Shown piece after piece: positions 14,100-27,649 of a DNA stretch of 64,000 bases (within the stretch, counting starts at the first letter, position 1; each line of letters opens with the position of its first letter). Made by a program: the position numbers and the translations under genes. Source of the DNA: Epiperipatus broadwayi (taxonomy: Eukaryota > Onychophora > Udeonychophora > Euonychophora > Peripatidae); assembly GCA_028023455.1 (NCBI GenBank), contig JAQFVV010012395.1, forward strand, positions 4,590,001 to 4,654,000, read 5' to 3'. The notes beneath the pieces were generated by a model. The model was not told the DNA's origin. It was given only the letters and a program-made list of their open reading frames with translations, and made no database searches.

Positions 14100-15620
14100 G
14101 TGGAGGGGATGAGAGAATACACCCTGTAATGGGGGGGATATATAAAAGTCAGGTGAAATTTAATTAGTTAGCAGAGTTATATTCGTTCACTCTCACAGGC
14201 ACTCTTACCCATTCACTTGGAATTAGCAGTATAGTTTTCAGAGTGTACTGATGGAAAAGCAGAATTATGAGTTTAAAAACTATTTTTTCGGAATGCTGAA
14301 CAAGTGGAAGAGTCATTAATAACTGAACGTATTTTAAAAAATATTAACCGAAGGGAGAAAGAATACTGCCCAATTAAATAAAGAAGAAAGGAAGCAATAC
14401 GGAATGGAATCAAGATTTATTAGTGATACAACAGTGAATATGGAGTAGGAGACCAAGTTCGGTACATTCGCACCGCTCGAAGACCTATATAGCCATCCAG
14501 TGATGTGACTTTCTATTTCTTAAAGTGTAGCTGCTATGGACAATTTGCCAACCTCCATTGAGGTCCTATTAAGTAATCACCTGCACAGCAGATATATAAC
14601 ACCCTCAAAATCCTAGCCCGGAGAAGAACGAAGCCTTCGGGAAGTATTGTTTATGTTTTTATATCTTTTTTTGTGTCTTATTACTAGTAATTCGTTATTT
14701 TATTAATATTGCTATTATTAAACGAACCAGTGAATTGCGTAATTCAGTTATAAATATTTCTTTTGTAATTTTAACATAAAGGTACACGTAATTCACTGGA
14801 GTATCGGAAATATTTCAAAATAGTTAAATAGAAATAATTGGGTGGTTTGGTCATTGGATGTATGTGTTTTGCCTTGTAATAAGAGTAAATTTATTCCATC
14901 CGCTACGTGCAGGATAGTTTTCATAAGGAATAAAAGTGTGTAGGAAAGTGTTCCAAATAATTATTATTGTCCGCCACGTGCAGGACTTCTATTATGGAAC
15001 TTTTAAGATTCAAATTGTAGTTTAGCACGAGTTTGTTCCCCTAGTAAATTTATTCCATCCGCTATGTGCAGGATTGTCTCCATAAGGAATAAAAGTGTAT
15101 TAGAAAGTGTTCCAAATAATTATTATTGTCCGCCACGTGCAGGACTCATATTATGGAACGTTTAAGATTCAAATATCATTAACTCGTGGCTAAGTCTTTT
15201 TTTTATTTTTTATTATGAAACACGTGCACACCATGGCCAATACACTTTGTTTTCATATAAGTAATTTATTCCAAGTTTTGGGTTTAAAGTGTAAGCAGGG
15301 GAGAATTTCAGACCATTCCTTTCCCATTTATGAAACTATTTAAAATTTATTTATACGCTTGAATTTTAATTAATATCGTTTATTTGTGTGTGTTTATTCT
15401 TTTCTTTATTCTGTAAATATTTATATAATCATAGGAGGGCTTAATAAATTTAACATATAATTTTAAAGTATGGCGTTGTGCTGTGTATTTGATAAAGATA
15501 TTATTGTTTGACCTTTTCTGTTAACGAAGCAACAAACCACCATCCCGAGATCATGAGTTGATTGAGCTAATTAGGGATTAAACTTACCGGGATCGGGAAT
15601 CATTCGTTAGGCATTCACTT
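14100..15620 (+). repeat. Promoter-like and tandem-repeat block, possible LTR remnant
   Basis: A TATATAAAAG box at 14140 is followed by Inr-like and CACTC-rich sequence, and CTTAATAAATT near 15440 resembles a poly(A) signal. Between them lie two 130-base direct repeats (14886-15015 and 15045-15174, period 159). Each contains two sub-units around CCGCYACGTGCAGGA, giving four CACGTG-like sites. The block is less AT-biased than its flanks. A solo LTR would explain promoter plus poly(A) signal, but I found no matching terminal TG..CA pair or target duplication. Confidence 0.35.
14886..15174 (+). repeat. Nested tandem repeat with CCGCYACGTGCAGGA cores
   Basis: Two copies of a 130-base unit, period 159, are nearly identical. 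Within each unit, TCCATCCGCTACGTGCAGGAT and TGTCCGCCACGTGCAGGAC are themselves related, each followed by a partially similar A/T stretch. The four repeated cores include the E-box-like palindrome CACGTG or a close variant. Confidence 0.85.
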
Positions 15621-15920
15621 TTCTATTGATTTTATATATAAAAAAAGAAAATATAAGAGAATATAACTCTTTATTAATTACATGATCATATCACTTAAGT
15701 AGGGGAGCAATCTCCTTCTTAAGGTGGCGCGCAAAGGTTGCAGTAAACGAACCTTTCAAAGGTATGATTATAGTAATGTATATTTTGGATGCCTTTGAAT
15801 ATTTCTTAATTACTGCTCGATGTTAGAAAACGCATGTCATGCTCAATGTGTATAGAGACAAAGGCAGAGACCGTTACAATACATTTATAATTAAAAAGTC
15901 CTTTTTTCACTATATCCATT

Positions 15921-16104
15921 CAAACATATTTTCTTCAAATAATTTTATTTCCTTACATTTTCAACTGTCTAGCAGTACATAGAAACAAAATTACAATAAA
16001 ATATTTCATTTCTATGTTGTCATATATTTAAGTATTTTGAAAGTCTGAAGAAGACTGCTGGACGGTTGAAACTGTAAAGAAATTTTTGAAGAGAATATGT
16101 TTAC
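15921..16104. repeat. Inverted repeat around a CTGAAGA...GAAAC motif
   Basis: The left arm 15921-15977 is an imperfect inverted copy of the right arm 16053-16104, separated by about 75 bases. The right arm begins inside CTGAAGA (16045-16051), followed by a GC hairpin, then GAAAC (16068-16072). That order is the backbone of a hammerhead ribozyme core. The arrangement, a tail plus an inverted piece of the same tail, repeats that of the fold-back at 11757-11823. The element continues towards the LINE fragment downstream. Confidence 0.55.
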
Positions 16105-16289
16105 ATTGTAAAAAATGAAAAAAAGAAAAGATTATTAATTATAATGAGAAAGAAATCATATTGGATGAATACAAATGTGAATTCAGATTGGCAGAAAAAA
16201 CATCTAAAAGATTTGATGTATTAATAATATGACACTTTTTAACTGAAATATAGAAGTCTAAAGACTTTCTCTTTAGAAAAATTAGATAA

Positions 16290-16850
16290 TAACAATGTTA
16301 TGGTTAATTATAAAGAAAATGATTACTGAAACAGGGTCAGCAGCTGACTTCAAAATTAATAATAAAATCTTAGAAGGGATTGGGTTTTTTTGGATTATTC
16401 ATCAATATCAAAGAATCTGGCAATCAAGAGAATATTGCAACGACAAACCTGAAAATTTTCTTTTTAAAGTGACATTAAATGTTCAAGCTCTATAGATATG
16501 AAAGTTGAACACTAGAAAAGGAAGAATATAGCTGGTGAAGACATTTGAGAATTTTATGGACATAATAAAAAATAAGGATACTTGATATAGATGTAACCCA
16601 AATTCTCACTTGAAGCACAAATGAGCAGATTGAAAATTTTCCATTTTGGTTATATCAGCTGATGATCCAATGAAGTAGTAGATAATGCTTGGAAAGACTT
16701 CTTGGTGAAATTAAAAAGAGAACAACAATGAGATGAGTGGATATTTACTATTATCTCAATAATGAATATACTTTTAAAAATAAATAATCATGCTCAGGAG
16801 ATGATGTTTGAGCACTGAAAGTGATAGTGAGTTTCAATTTAAGGTCATCT
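16290..16850 (+). pseudogene. Non-LTR retrotransposon C-terminal fragment
   Basis: The 66-codon frame 16295-16495 reads like the region after the reverse-transcriptase core in RTE/CR1-type LINEs. GSAADFKINNKI lies in the place of the GSxxxEIxxRI motif, followed by a QRIWQSRE stretch like KIWKSRD and a basic segment leading to the expected LYG-x-E-x-W region, which is broken by stops. Further decayed frames to about 16850 resemble the C-terminal RW-GH segment. There is no catalytic core here, so this is a 5'-truncated dead copy. It is a different, more decayed copy than the one at 34180-36900. Confidence 0.45.
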
Positions 16851-19100
16851 CTTCAATCGACTACTTTACCACTGCATTAAATCACTCAAGATAATTTTCT
16901 AAAAAAAAAACAAACAAATGACATTAACATACTTTCACAACAGATTTCTAGTCATTTTGCCATCATTCATTGAAAGGATGCACTGCATTGCATTTAGTGA
17001 TTACTGTATTTTTATTGAATTAACTAAACTATTTGCTTATCCGGTTGTATAGCACTGGAACTTTTTCATTAATGATATATGCTGATGGCTTAACTACAGG
17101 CATTACTATGCTTTTGGCAGAAAATAGATAAATATCAAATCAAGTGTCTTTTGACAGTATTAGGATAGTAGTAACTTCTGTCTTTACTCTCAGCTTTTAT
17201 ATAAACATTATTTTATTGAACAAGAATTGCTGTGATTACTTTTGACAATTTTTTATTAGTACATTACTGTAATTTATAAAGCTACAATACTATTTATTGG
17301 TAATACAAATGTTGTTCAAAGCAATGGCACAACTTGATAACATGTAGTTATAACGCTAAGAAATGAGCCATAATGTGTGAGGATAGTTCTACTTGGAATG
17401 TTATATTAAGCTTGAAATCCGAACATTACAGTGCTGATGTGAAGTACAATACAACAAAGCCATCATACTACAAATTGTAATGAGGTAATTTATTTAATTA
17501 AATAGAATAATTTGAAAACTTTTGCAGTGTGATATGATTAATTTGCATTGATTTCAATCATTAGGAAATTCCCTGTGTTATTTTTATAGTTGTTACATAT
17601 TCTTTAAAATCATCTATCAATTTTTTTTTCTGCGTCAACATTCTATTATTTCTTGACTTCTAAGTAACAGTGGTGAAAAAAGTATTAAAGTTTACTAGAA
17701 CATTATGGTGGGAAAGTACACATATGGCAACAATGTAAATAAGATATAAGTCCAAAGTTACTACTAGTTTGAATTATTAACTTCACTTGTCAAAGTAATT
17801 GTCTTATTATTCTCAAATATCAGATGATTATTTTTTTAAATTTGAGCTATTAAACTTTATTTTTTCTGTAATATATGTATTATATATTTTCTACTTATTC
17901 AAATGCATATCTTAATGTATTTTTTTTTCTCTCATGCATTCTTATAGGTAAATATTTTTTTTTTAAAAAATAATGTTAACACTTATCACTGAAATAGAAT
18001 AGTTTTTTGAAACACTTACTATTGACCCAATTTGCATTTCCAAAGATTATTCATTGATTATTTATGATAGTAAGACTAATTATTGGCATTGTTAATTTTT
18101 TTAAAAAAGGCAAAACTTGTGAATTATCTGTTATTTGATACGATGGGTGATAGTGTAGGTTTCTTTATTAGTTGATTTTGAAAAAAGTCTTGTTCTTCAT
18201 TTTGTTATTTTGGTAAATCATAAGGGGTCTATAGAAAACAGTGATTCACAAATATGTCACTGTAGCCCACATGTTAGCAGCACACCCCTTCATTAGTTCA
18301 GATTTCACTCTCCTGCTTTTAAAATGTCAATGCTCTTACTCCTTATATAGTGGACAACTCTTATCAGCTCTATGAGTAGTAATCAGTCTGAGAGTTTTTT
18401 CAAGTCTGTCATTGTTACTTAAATTAATTATATCATTGTTTTTTTAATTCCTTTATTGGACTATTTATTTACAGTTACTATATGTAAATTTGAAACAAAA
18501 GTAATTATATTAATTACAAACATTTTGCTAATATCAAGAATATAATTTATGGAAATGGGCTGTCAAAAGGTATACAAATGAAAAAAGAGAAATCATTGAT
18601 ACAGATCTAAATTTGCAATGTAAATTATGTTAAGGGATGTCAAGCAATGGCAACAATTCTCATCAGTTATGAAAAGTTATCATTTTTCTTTGGCTAGAGA
18701 ATTAAAAAAATAAAGATTTTTATTCATTTGTTCACTTTTATTATTTCAATATTTCTAAATTACCCCCCCATTCAAATTTCAATTTTTGTCATTTTCTCTC
18801 TCTCTCTCCCCCCTTCCTAATTCAAAGGTACATTCGAAGCAAAACAATTCTCTTTGTTTATTTTAATATTCTATGAAATAGTTGTAATTTAAAAGCTAGA
18901 ATTCCAGATTATATTATTGATTTTTTTTATTTTTAAACAATGCATTGAAAGGGCAGATTCAGTAGTTTGCTATTTTTGAATGTAATACCAATGGTTTAGC
19001 TTCTTTGATTTTTGTCCTTAGTTGAACTATATAATATGCACTTAATGATTAAATTTACATTTGATTGTGCTTTCTATTTTTGTGATTTTTTTTTTTTTAG

Positions 19101-19243
19101 AATATGGATCGAGGTTTATCAACTCTGATGGAACCATTGCATTTAAAAACTGAAAAAAATAAAGGATCCTCTTTATTTTCGGATAAGAGGGATGAGTTAT
19201 TAACATCTAGTAGTGATGCTGCATCTCAACCATCACCTCATAG
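19101..19243 (+). CDS. GSE1: GSE1-like protein, exon b
   Basis: The exon follows a long T-run and TTTTAG acceptor and ends at CATAG|GTACCC. It enters in phase 0 from exon a, reads 47 codons beginning AAT ATG GAT, and leaves two bases (AG) that complete an Arg codon with exon c. The in-frame ATG at 19104 is unlikely to be a start, because the frame stays open to the acceptor and joins exon a exactly. The peptide is Ser/Lys/Glu-rich with DKRDELLTSSSDAAS and SQPSPHR. It has no clear counterpart in vertebrate GSE1 that I recall, so this stretch is supported by splice sites and phase more than by homology. Confidence 0.85.
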
Positions 19244-19412
19244 GTACCCAAAAGAAACAAAAATAGTTATTGTAATTAAGAATAGAAAATTGTTAAATTG
19301 TCTCATTAAAAGTAATTAACTAAATTTTTTAAAAAAAATAATTATTATGAAAATTACACATATATATATTTCAATTTAGAAATAATCCCCCCTTTTTTTA
19401 ATGATTTTTCAG
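19244..19412 (+). other. Short intron b-c, 169 bases
   Basis: GTACCC donor and TTTTTCAG acceptor. It contains A/T runs and a CCCCCC stretch before the pyrimidine tract. No repeat was recognised. Confidence 0.85.
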
Positions 19413-19592
19413 ACCAATTCCTCATTTACGAGCTAACCATCATGATGAGCCATCTATTCGCGGTTTCCAGCCATACCGTCCGGGAGAGGAGCTGAGGCAT
19501 CCATTGGTTTCTCATTTACCTGCATTTGATCCTGCAGCTTATTCCTATCATCCAGCTTTCATCACTCCTTCATTCCCACATCCAGCCTTCAG
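19413..19592 (+). CDS. GSE1: GSE1-like protein, exon c (conserved His/Pro/Tyr block)
   Basis: The acceptor is TTTTTCAG and the donor AG|GTAAAT. One base completes the Arg codon from exon b, 59 codons follow, and two bases carry over. The peptide has GFQPYRPGEELR, then a LPAFDPAAYSYHPAF block, then SFPHPAFR. Vertebrate GSE1 has the same order: SFRPYHTTDDLR, then LPPLGLDPATAAAYYHPS, then PFPHPAFR. This is the strongest homology in the window apart from exon g. The block is low-complexity and probably disordered, but its conservation suggests a binding surface. The preceding intron is only 169 bases, in sharp contrast to the 13.6 kb intron downstream. Confidence 0.95.
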
Positions 19593-21966
19593 GTAAATCT
19601 TTTTGTCATAGTGACAGTTAATTATTATTAATAATTTGAATAAAATATTTGCAGTAGAATTTCTTCAGATCTGTAATGCAATACTTTTTATATATATGAT
19701 GTATGTATGTGTATTTATATTAGTAGAAAGCAACAAATGAAGCTAAAATGAACTACTATTATTTTATTTTAAATATAAACTACTTCTAATGCTTAGAAAT
19801 CAGATGACAAAACTTGGTTTAAGCTCAATACTGGAAGCTAGGAATGGTATCATTGCCTCCATATGAGGTAGATATTTAAAATAAAATAAGTTTATTGCTA
19901 CATTCAGATAGCACATGGTTAAAATTGTTACAGGTTTATAATTACATATACTCCATCCATGCATTGTTCATTATAATATATATAAGGAAATGTGTTAAAA
20001 CTTGACTGATAAATGTGCATTCACATTAGCATGACAACATATGTAAAAAATGATTTCTGGATAGCTGTAGTGTAAAAACAATGCTTCTTACTGAGAAAAA
20101 CCTATAGACACATATTTGTCTGAAAATTTCTTTTGTTCTTACTATTGGTTTCATTGATTACTCATGTTTACATGGATGGCCTATAGACAGAATGTTATCA
20201 TGTAGATTGATCATTGCTATCAAATGTATTAAACTAAGCCCTAATCAAATTTTTATATAATATTTAATTAGGATTATCTGGCAAATGAGAATACATCTTC
20301 AGGAACAGCTCATCACTGAGCACAAGTTATAATTCTGTGCATTAGACTAATCTCTGATCATAAAATCAAAGTTCAAAATTTAAACTATAGTTTGATTATT
20401 GTTGAGTGCAAAATCATATAATTTCAAATTTTAATGTTTGATTGGTCAACAAACCAATGATTACAATGTTGTAAGTTGACTGTTTGATGTCATGGATATC
20501 CCAAATGATTTAACATTTATTTCTGCACATAATGGTATAATTTTTTTTTTCATACCTGGGTATTAATATTGTTCATTTTTAAACAAATACCTTTTTAATT
20601 TGGAGTAAAGTCCCAGCTAATGAGAGAGGAAACACTCTTGACTAAGTGCTTAAGAAGCTACATTGTTTAATATGAAAACATTTTCATTTTTTTATAATCA
20701 TCAGTTTATTGAAGAAAAAAAAAATTCTAATAGTAATTTATTCTAGAAATCACATGGAGTTTGAGAACTGGAATAAACATGTTAAGCTTTGATCTGGAAT
20801 TCTCAAATTTATCTTTTTCTCTGTGCTAAGCTACATAAAGCATGAATCCAGTAAAAAAACTATATTAGAATATTAGTTACATCAAAAGATAAAGATAAAA
20901 TCTCCTGTCTACTGATTGGTGAGATGAAATGTATTAGTTTTTTTGAATATTAAATAAATAGAACTATCTTTAGGTGATAATTTAAAAAAAAAAAGTTGAA
21001 TGTTGAAAAATTGTTGAGAATATTAATATATGAAAATTTCTGCTGCCCCATTACTAGTTATATTTTTAAGTACTGATATTTTTTTTTTGTATTTTTCAAA
21101 TGCTCACCATTACTTTTTTCTTTTTCTGTTATTACACTCGCTAAAAGTTTAGATAATTGAATTTTAGGAAAACTGAAGATAATTGTCTGGAACGATCATT
21201 TGATGCAGTTTATTATAATTGGATTTAATTTGTGAAAGTTAATAAAGATTGAGGCTTTATTGATCTATTTAATCCTTTTGTTTTTTTATTAGATGTTTTC
21301 CAAAGAATAAAGAATGTCAACAAAAATCCATATTTTCAAAATTTAACGATATTTATTTATCTTTTATAAGTTCGAATTTTATTTAAAAAGGTCATTAGAA
21401 AAAAAATTTCATAATTGGCATGCACAAGGAATAAATCTGCAATATATGATATTGTATCATGATAAATAGTTCAAATTAATTAAGAAAGAGCAAAGTAACA
21501 CAAATCATTTACTTTGGAATCAGGATAAATTTTCATCTGATCCATATTTTAAAAGCATATACAACTTTTTTATTTTTCTTAATAATTTACAATTTATGCT
21601 TTATATAAAACTATACTTTAAAGGAAAAAAAAACCCAGACCTTTTGCTTATATAGATGAAATAATTTATATATGTCATTAATTATATATTACTATTGCTT
21701 AAATCTGTAATTTTATGAAAATGTTCTGCCCTTTACCTCCTCAATAAACCTCTTTTTTAAGAAACCAAACTTTCAACCATTTAAAAATTTTACGAGACAT
21801 AAAAATTTTAAAAAATCAATAGCATTAAATCTAAAAGGTTTTAAAATTAAAATATAATTTTAAATTAAGATATTGAAATTATTCATTATTTGTTCTATTA
21901 GATTTAGCTTTTTTTATATATATTTGTAAATTTTATCCTAACTCATACATCCACTTACAATTGGAA

Positions 21967-22021
21967 AGTCTAGTTGTGTAGTGGTTAGACAATCCTGGCC
22001 ATATACTAGGATTTGAGACCA
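21967..22021 (+). repeat. tRNA-derived relic (SINE head or tRNA pseudogene)
   Basis: TGTGTAGTGGTTAGAC resembles a tRNA A box and GGATTTGAGACC a B box at correct spacing. The acceptor stem does not pair well, so a functional tRNA is unlikely. No shared SINE tail is visible downstream. Confidence 0.4.
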
Positions 22022-22859
22022 AATGGAAATTGGAAATGTTTGTAGATAGCTGAGGATATTTGTGCAAACTTTTTCTTGTAACTAGACATAACCAGTTTAC
22101 TAAAGGAAGATAGAAATGTGGCTATTTTTTTAGCTAGTCAGTAAAATGAGAAAAGAAAGCTATAAACCATCAACAACTGATGGACTAGTTTATTGACTAA
22201 ATTCTGGGGAAGCATTTGCCATGCAGTGAAATAGTTTTAGGACTATTTTACTTCTTCATTATTGATTTGATAAGATTTAAATCTTGTTATTCACCATCTA
22301 TCTATGGAATCTAATTTACATTACGTTGTTCAACAATGATTTAAGGTTTTATATTGTGCCCTTGTCTGTAGGTCATAATAAGGTAGAAAGGTCAATTACT
22401 AAAAAAAAAAAAAAAATTTTAAATTTTAAGTTATGCTTGTAGGATATATAAATAATAATAGGATAATTAGATTTTATAGTACAATTGAAAGCTGAAAATA
22501 CCTGGTATATAAAAATGTAATAAATTATTTAAAAGAAAACAGTTAAATAAAGCTTAATTACATCCTTGCTTATGGTTGTAAAAGCTGGCCATATAAAATA
22601 ATACAGCTATGAATAGTTAAAAGTATAATAATAATTTGAATATAATATTTTAAAACTAATAAATTAAATAAATGCTATATGTAGTGTTATAATTGTGTTT
22701 AATAATCAAAATTAATAGAGTATATTTTATTAATAAACTTTAGGATGGTGAGAATTATATTTGGTTCAACATTTTAAAATTATTTTCCAAATTTTTTAAA
22801 ATATCAGTTTTGGTAATTTAGACCGAGACGAAAATAAAAAATTATTTGATAAAGTTAGT

Positions 22860-25800
22860 AAACACGTGACTGTATATTATATACCTTCACACACACGCTT
22901 GTTAAAATAATAATAAAGTTTGTGAATTTGAAACTAAATATAATTGCCATCGATCATTAAAGTAAAAGTTAAAATATTAAATATTGTTTTAATAATTGTT
23001 TTAAAAGTTTAAATAATTTTGTAAAACTATAATTGAATTTAAAAATACTAGTCTAAATAATATTTTGAGACATGACGTCATCAATTCTTTATTTTAAAAG
23101 TCTAATCTGTTATATAACTAAATGTGTAAATTTGTTCGCGCTAAAGAAGTTATTAACCAATCAACGGAGGTAAATTAGCAGACAAAATATAAGAATTATA
23201 CGAAGCGGGGGGAGAAGTAATGTGTAAGTGAAAGAGAAAGTAACACATTTTTGTAGCTGATAACACCATAGCTGGAAAAGTGATATAAATTTAAAATTTA
23301 GTATTTATTTTAAAAGTTCTTCTGTAACATATAATATATTTTGACTGTATCGACATGGATTGCTAATTTAAAAGTTATCTTACCAGGGAATTTTATTCAA
23401 GTTTAACCAAAACCCTACAGTAGAGATGGAAGTACAAGGAAAATTTCCTAAAATATTGTTGAAGGAAAAATATTTGGAAATTGTCTTAATACGGCTTTAT
23501 TTATGCTCAACCAGAAACGTATTATTGTCACTCAGAGAAATATAATTGGGTTGCTGTATGAAAACCTAAAGAGAAGTTACTTGCCGTCAGAAAAAAAATT
23601 ATGACGCACCAATTTTACAAGGCTAATTTAAAGTTATTTATTCTTCTCTATGGAAAAATTTAATATGCGTTTTTATTATAAAGAAAATAATGATGAAGAA
23701 AGAATGTTTATCTTTTAAAGGAAAACATTATTAAAAATATAATACAAGAATTTTGAAATAAAGAAAAGTTATGGAATAATATGAAAGTGCTATTATGTAT
23801 TTTATGGAAAGGAACTGAAAAACTTTATCTAAATGGAATTAATTAAAATATTATAAAGTATTCGATGGAGGAAATGCTTGATTTAGAAAAGATAAAATTA
23901 GATTACTTAATAAAAATGGATCCAGGAAAACCGGAAATTTATTGAAGATTTAAATAAAATACCTAGAAGATGCATCGGGGAAAAGTCGCGCGGGACAAGA
24001 CTAGCAGACAATATTAGAAGAGAATATCATGAATTAATAACTGTATACAATATTGTGAGAACCAAGGATTGTTATCTATGAATATTTATTAAACAGAGTA
24101 GTAATTGTTTTACTTTAAAATAGAACATTAAGTGACTGAAGAAGAAATAAAATATTTTTTTTTTAGCTTTAATATGAACGATTTTCAAGCAAGTTCGATA
24201 AAGAAGTACCGTAAATATAATTTAAATATTTTACTGATTATATTTAAAATATAAAATGCTATGTGAGATTAGGGAAAACATATAAACATAAATTTAATAA
24301 TAATGAGATTTAAATATAATAGCTTAATGGAATGATAGAAATATTGTTTTAAAAATAAAGTGTATGTATGGAAATCATATATCTACAAGAATTAATGGAA
24401 TGGTGAAGCCTACAGAACACGATCGAGAAGATAAAGATCGTTTTGGTAATTTTGATATTTATTTATAATGCATAATGTATTTTTTTTAGATCATCAATTG
24501 ATTAAGAATGATGTGTGAAAGTTTAAATTCTATGTACGCATTTTATACAACATTAAAACATAATATGAGATAGGAGTAATTTTAAATATGCATGCAATAA
24601 GTTATTTAAAGTATAATTAATAATATAATTCGACAGAACAATTGTGTGATTCTTTTGAACTTTCATGTTGTAAAGTATTCAAATGTTTTAAAATAGTTTG
24701 TATATGATAAATATACGAGAAAAGTAGTAAAAGATTTTCTTAAAGAACAGCGGAATAGTTTTGGAAATAAATGAATTTTATTATTGTTAGAAATGTAGAT
24801 AGGAATTTGTCGATGTACTGTATAGAAAAATCTTGAGAAATAAGATCGGATAGTGACTTGGTAGTACTAGTGTAGAGGAAACCAAAATGATGTTTTGTTA
24901 AGAAATAAGAAAAATAAAGTATTTGGATCATAGTTAGTTTGTGTGATTTCAGTATAGCTAACTAAGCCCTATCACTGAACACATATATTTTTGGACAGTG
25001 TTTTTGCGTATCTTTTAAACTTTTTGATGTTATATAAAGCTGAAGAAATAGCTTTAGCATCACTCCTATAATAGAGGTGGGTAGACAGATAAAGGTCACT
25101 CCTCTATAGTGTTTTTAATTCACTGTGCCATTATTGTCAAGGTTTATGACGGATAATATTATAGTTATATTTTGATCCTGTGCATCTATTTTCGCTATCC
25201 TTGTTTCGTGAATCTGCATCGTCAGAGAGATATTTTCAAAGAAATAATGAATAAAATAGAACTGAGGATATGTTATCGTTTAAGTAAGAATAGTTTATTT
25301 ACTGGAGTGTGTGAGAATTGTGTAACTTTGAAAGTGAAAGTACAAAATATCATAAAGAGAGAAAGAATCATATGATACAGTTTAAAATCAATTCGGAAAT
25401 GAATATAAGATTTTTTAAAAGAGAAATCTAAACAAAGTTTTTTTTTTTATAAAAGTGATAATAAAATTTTAATTTTTTTTTAATAATTTGAGAAAATAAA
25501 TATTGCATATTTAATAAGAAATAATTCAATAATGTGTAATAGACATATATTTGTGCATGGTGTGTTAATAGTTGTAATTACCATCCGAAGTAAGGCTTGG
25601 ATGATAAGGAACAATAAAACCTAATACCGAATGTAGAAGAATGTTTGAATCTATAGGATTCCATACAACTAATAAAACTAGAGTTTTATTGTTTTGTAGA
25701 ATGTTTAATACGAATGTAATTTTGTAAAAAGGTATAAATATAATAATAGTAGGGATACAAAGTGTTAATAATAATTATATGAGAAATACATTCTGTAACA

Positions 25801-26060
25801 AGCTAAACTATAATAAGAAATCCAATAATAATAATACTGTATTTTCTTAAGCATTTAAAAGATAAGAGTTAACTAGAAAAAATAAGTAGAAGTTTGATTT
25901 CAATTTTATAAACTAGTAAAATAATTTTATGATAGGAGAGTAAGGATATCCATGTACATAATGTAAAATATTGTTATTTGTTTATGTTATTAATAAACTT
26001 TGTTGTAAATTTATTTTAAAGCTTTGTGTCTTCGTTGTTATTTCTCCACATGGATGCATG
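22860..26060 (+). repeat. A-rich unclassified insert with promoter- and poly(A)-like ends
   Basis: About 3 kb is purine-rich on the + strand and slightly less repetitive than the rest of the intron. Near 23155 there is AACCAATCAACGG followed 30 bases later by AATATAAG, a CCAAT/TATA-like pair, and a GC-rich CGAAGCGGGGGGAG. Near 25990 TTAATAAACTTTG resembles a poly(A) signal followed by GTGTCTTCGTTGTT. Only short frames occur. It could be a decayed retroelement; no domain was recognised. Confidence 0.25.
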
Positions 26061-27649
26061 ATATCACAATACACTTATAATTGCAATAGACATATAGTTT
26101 TTGCACAAAAAGAGTAAACCCAAAGTGTTATAATAATTTTGAAAATTTATTTGTATGATAAGATTAAAAGATCATAATTATATCATTTATTGGTCATAAG
26201 TTGGTTGCCACAATGTTACATTAAAATATATGCTATTGTTGCCACACGTATTCTGTTGTCAGATTATTAAAATACTACCACGTACGTAATTATTTATTTC
26301 ATTTAGGAAGAAATAAGATTATACTTATACTATTGTTGTTATTATTATTATTTAGTATTGTTAGTAACTGCGTAGTGAATTTATGACATAAAATTCCCTT
26401 TTCATAGTTTACTACCGTAATTTTAAATCAGTTAGAATACAATTTATGAACCTGAGATTTTATTTTATTTTATTTATTCTATTTATTTACTTAATTTTAT
26501 TTAATTGAGCTAGATTCTTATTACAAAGAATATTAAGACATGATTATTATTTTTATCGTAGTGAAAAGAGCTTAGAAAGTCATAAGAATACTATAAGTTA
26601 GTTGTTTAGAATAGTAAAAGGGGGAATAGTATTCTTATGCCATTGAGATAGTATCATGTGGATAATATCTCAATGTAGTCTATCTCATTCCCCGTATCGT
26701 CACTCCATGTCTCATGAAAATAATAAATATTTGTTAATTCATTTTTTAAAAATATAACTGTATTTGTATTTAAAAATTAGAGCTAGTATTCATTTTAATT
26801 AATGCTGGATATTTCATTTATTTATTCGTTAAACTGAGCTAGAACCCGGAATATTCGTTATAAACAGTATATTTTGGGGTGAGGACGCGCGGGAAGAGGT
26901 TAGAATATTTAGTCACTCTTAACCCAATCAGATTGACAATTGCTGATGCAAGTTTAAACTTTCCAATTCTTGTTACACCACTTTACTAATGGCTATATAT
27001 GAATATTTGTGATTGCAATTTTATTAATAAATTATTATTTTGATTTTTTTTCATTGCATGATCTTATTAATATTTTTATAAATTTTGTATGAATTTTACT
27101 AAAAATTCATCTTTTATTTTATAAATTTACATTCTTATCTAATGAGCAACATATCTACTATTCTCTGAAATCTAGGTAAATTTTTATAATTTTTGTTTTT
27201 ATTTAATTGAAAATAATGAAACAAAATATTTAAAATCTCTTTATTGACAATAAAACACCTATTTACAATAAAATTAATTATGTATAAATGTAACCTGAAA
27301 TATACAAATGTCCAATTAGTTATACTCATCAATTTTAAATAACTAGCAAACTAAAAAAGTAAAACTAACAAGATGTAGGTATAATTAAGAAGTAATTTCA
27401 CATTCCATAAATAAAGCAGAGTTATGATGAGAATATAACACAAATGCTATTCAAATAACCACAGAAATGAATAAATCCACTCTCCTATTGTTCTCGAGCA
27501 TTATTTTATAAAAATATCAAGCTGTAGTAACAGATAGAAATGAGACATATGGCTTCTTTTCATTACAAAGTAGTATTGCACAAAGACAATTACAGCATTT
27601 ATTTTCCGCTTTAGTTATTTAATAAAAGGCAGGCACCATATCAGACTTC

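Larger units (their letters stand above)
7852..19100 (+). other. Intron a-b, 11.2 kb, packed with repeats
   Basis: This intron contains the GC-richer insert, MITE copy 1, the fold-back repeat, the tandem-repeat block, an inverted repeat and the LINE fragment described separately. Between these, the sequence is AT-rich with no coding signal that I can support. The short open frames in it show Phe/Ile/Lys/Asn bias only. Confidence 0.75.

Noticed and set aside
19104-19319. 71-codon frame starting at the ATG in exon b
   Set aside because: The frame is open back to the acceptor and joins exon a in phase; the part after 19243 is intronic.
26640-26675. Small inverted repeat CATTGAGATAGTATC / GATAATATCTCAATG
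   Set aside because: Only 15 bases per arm with one mismatch and no relation to other elements; may be chance.
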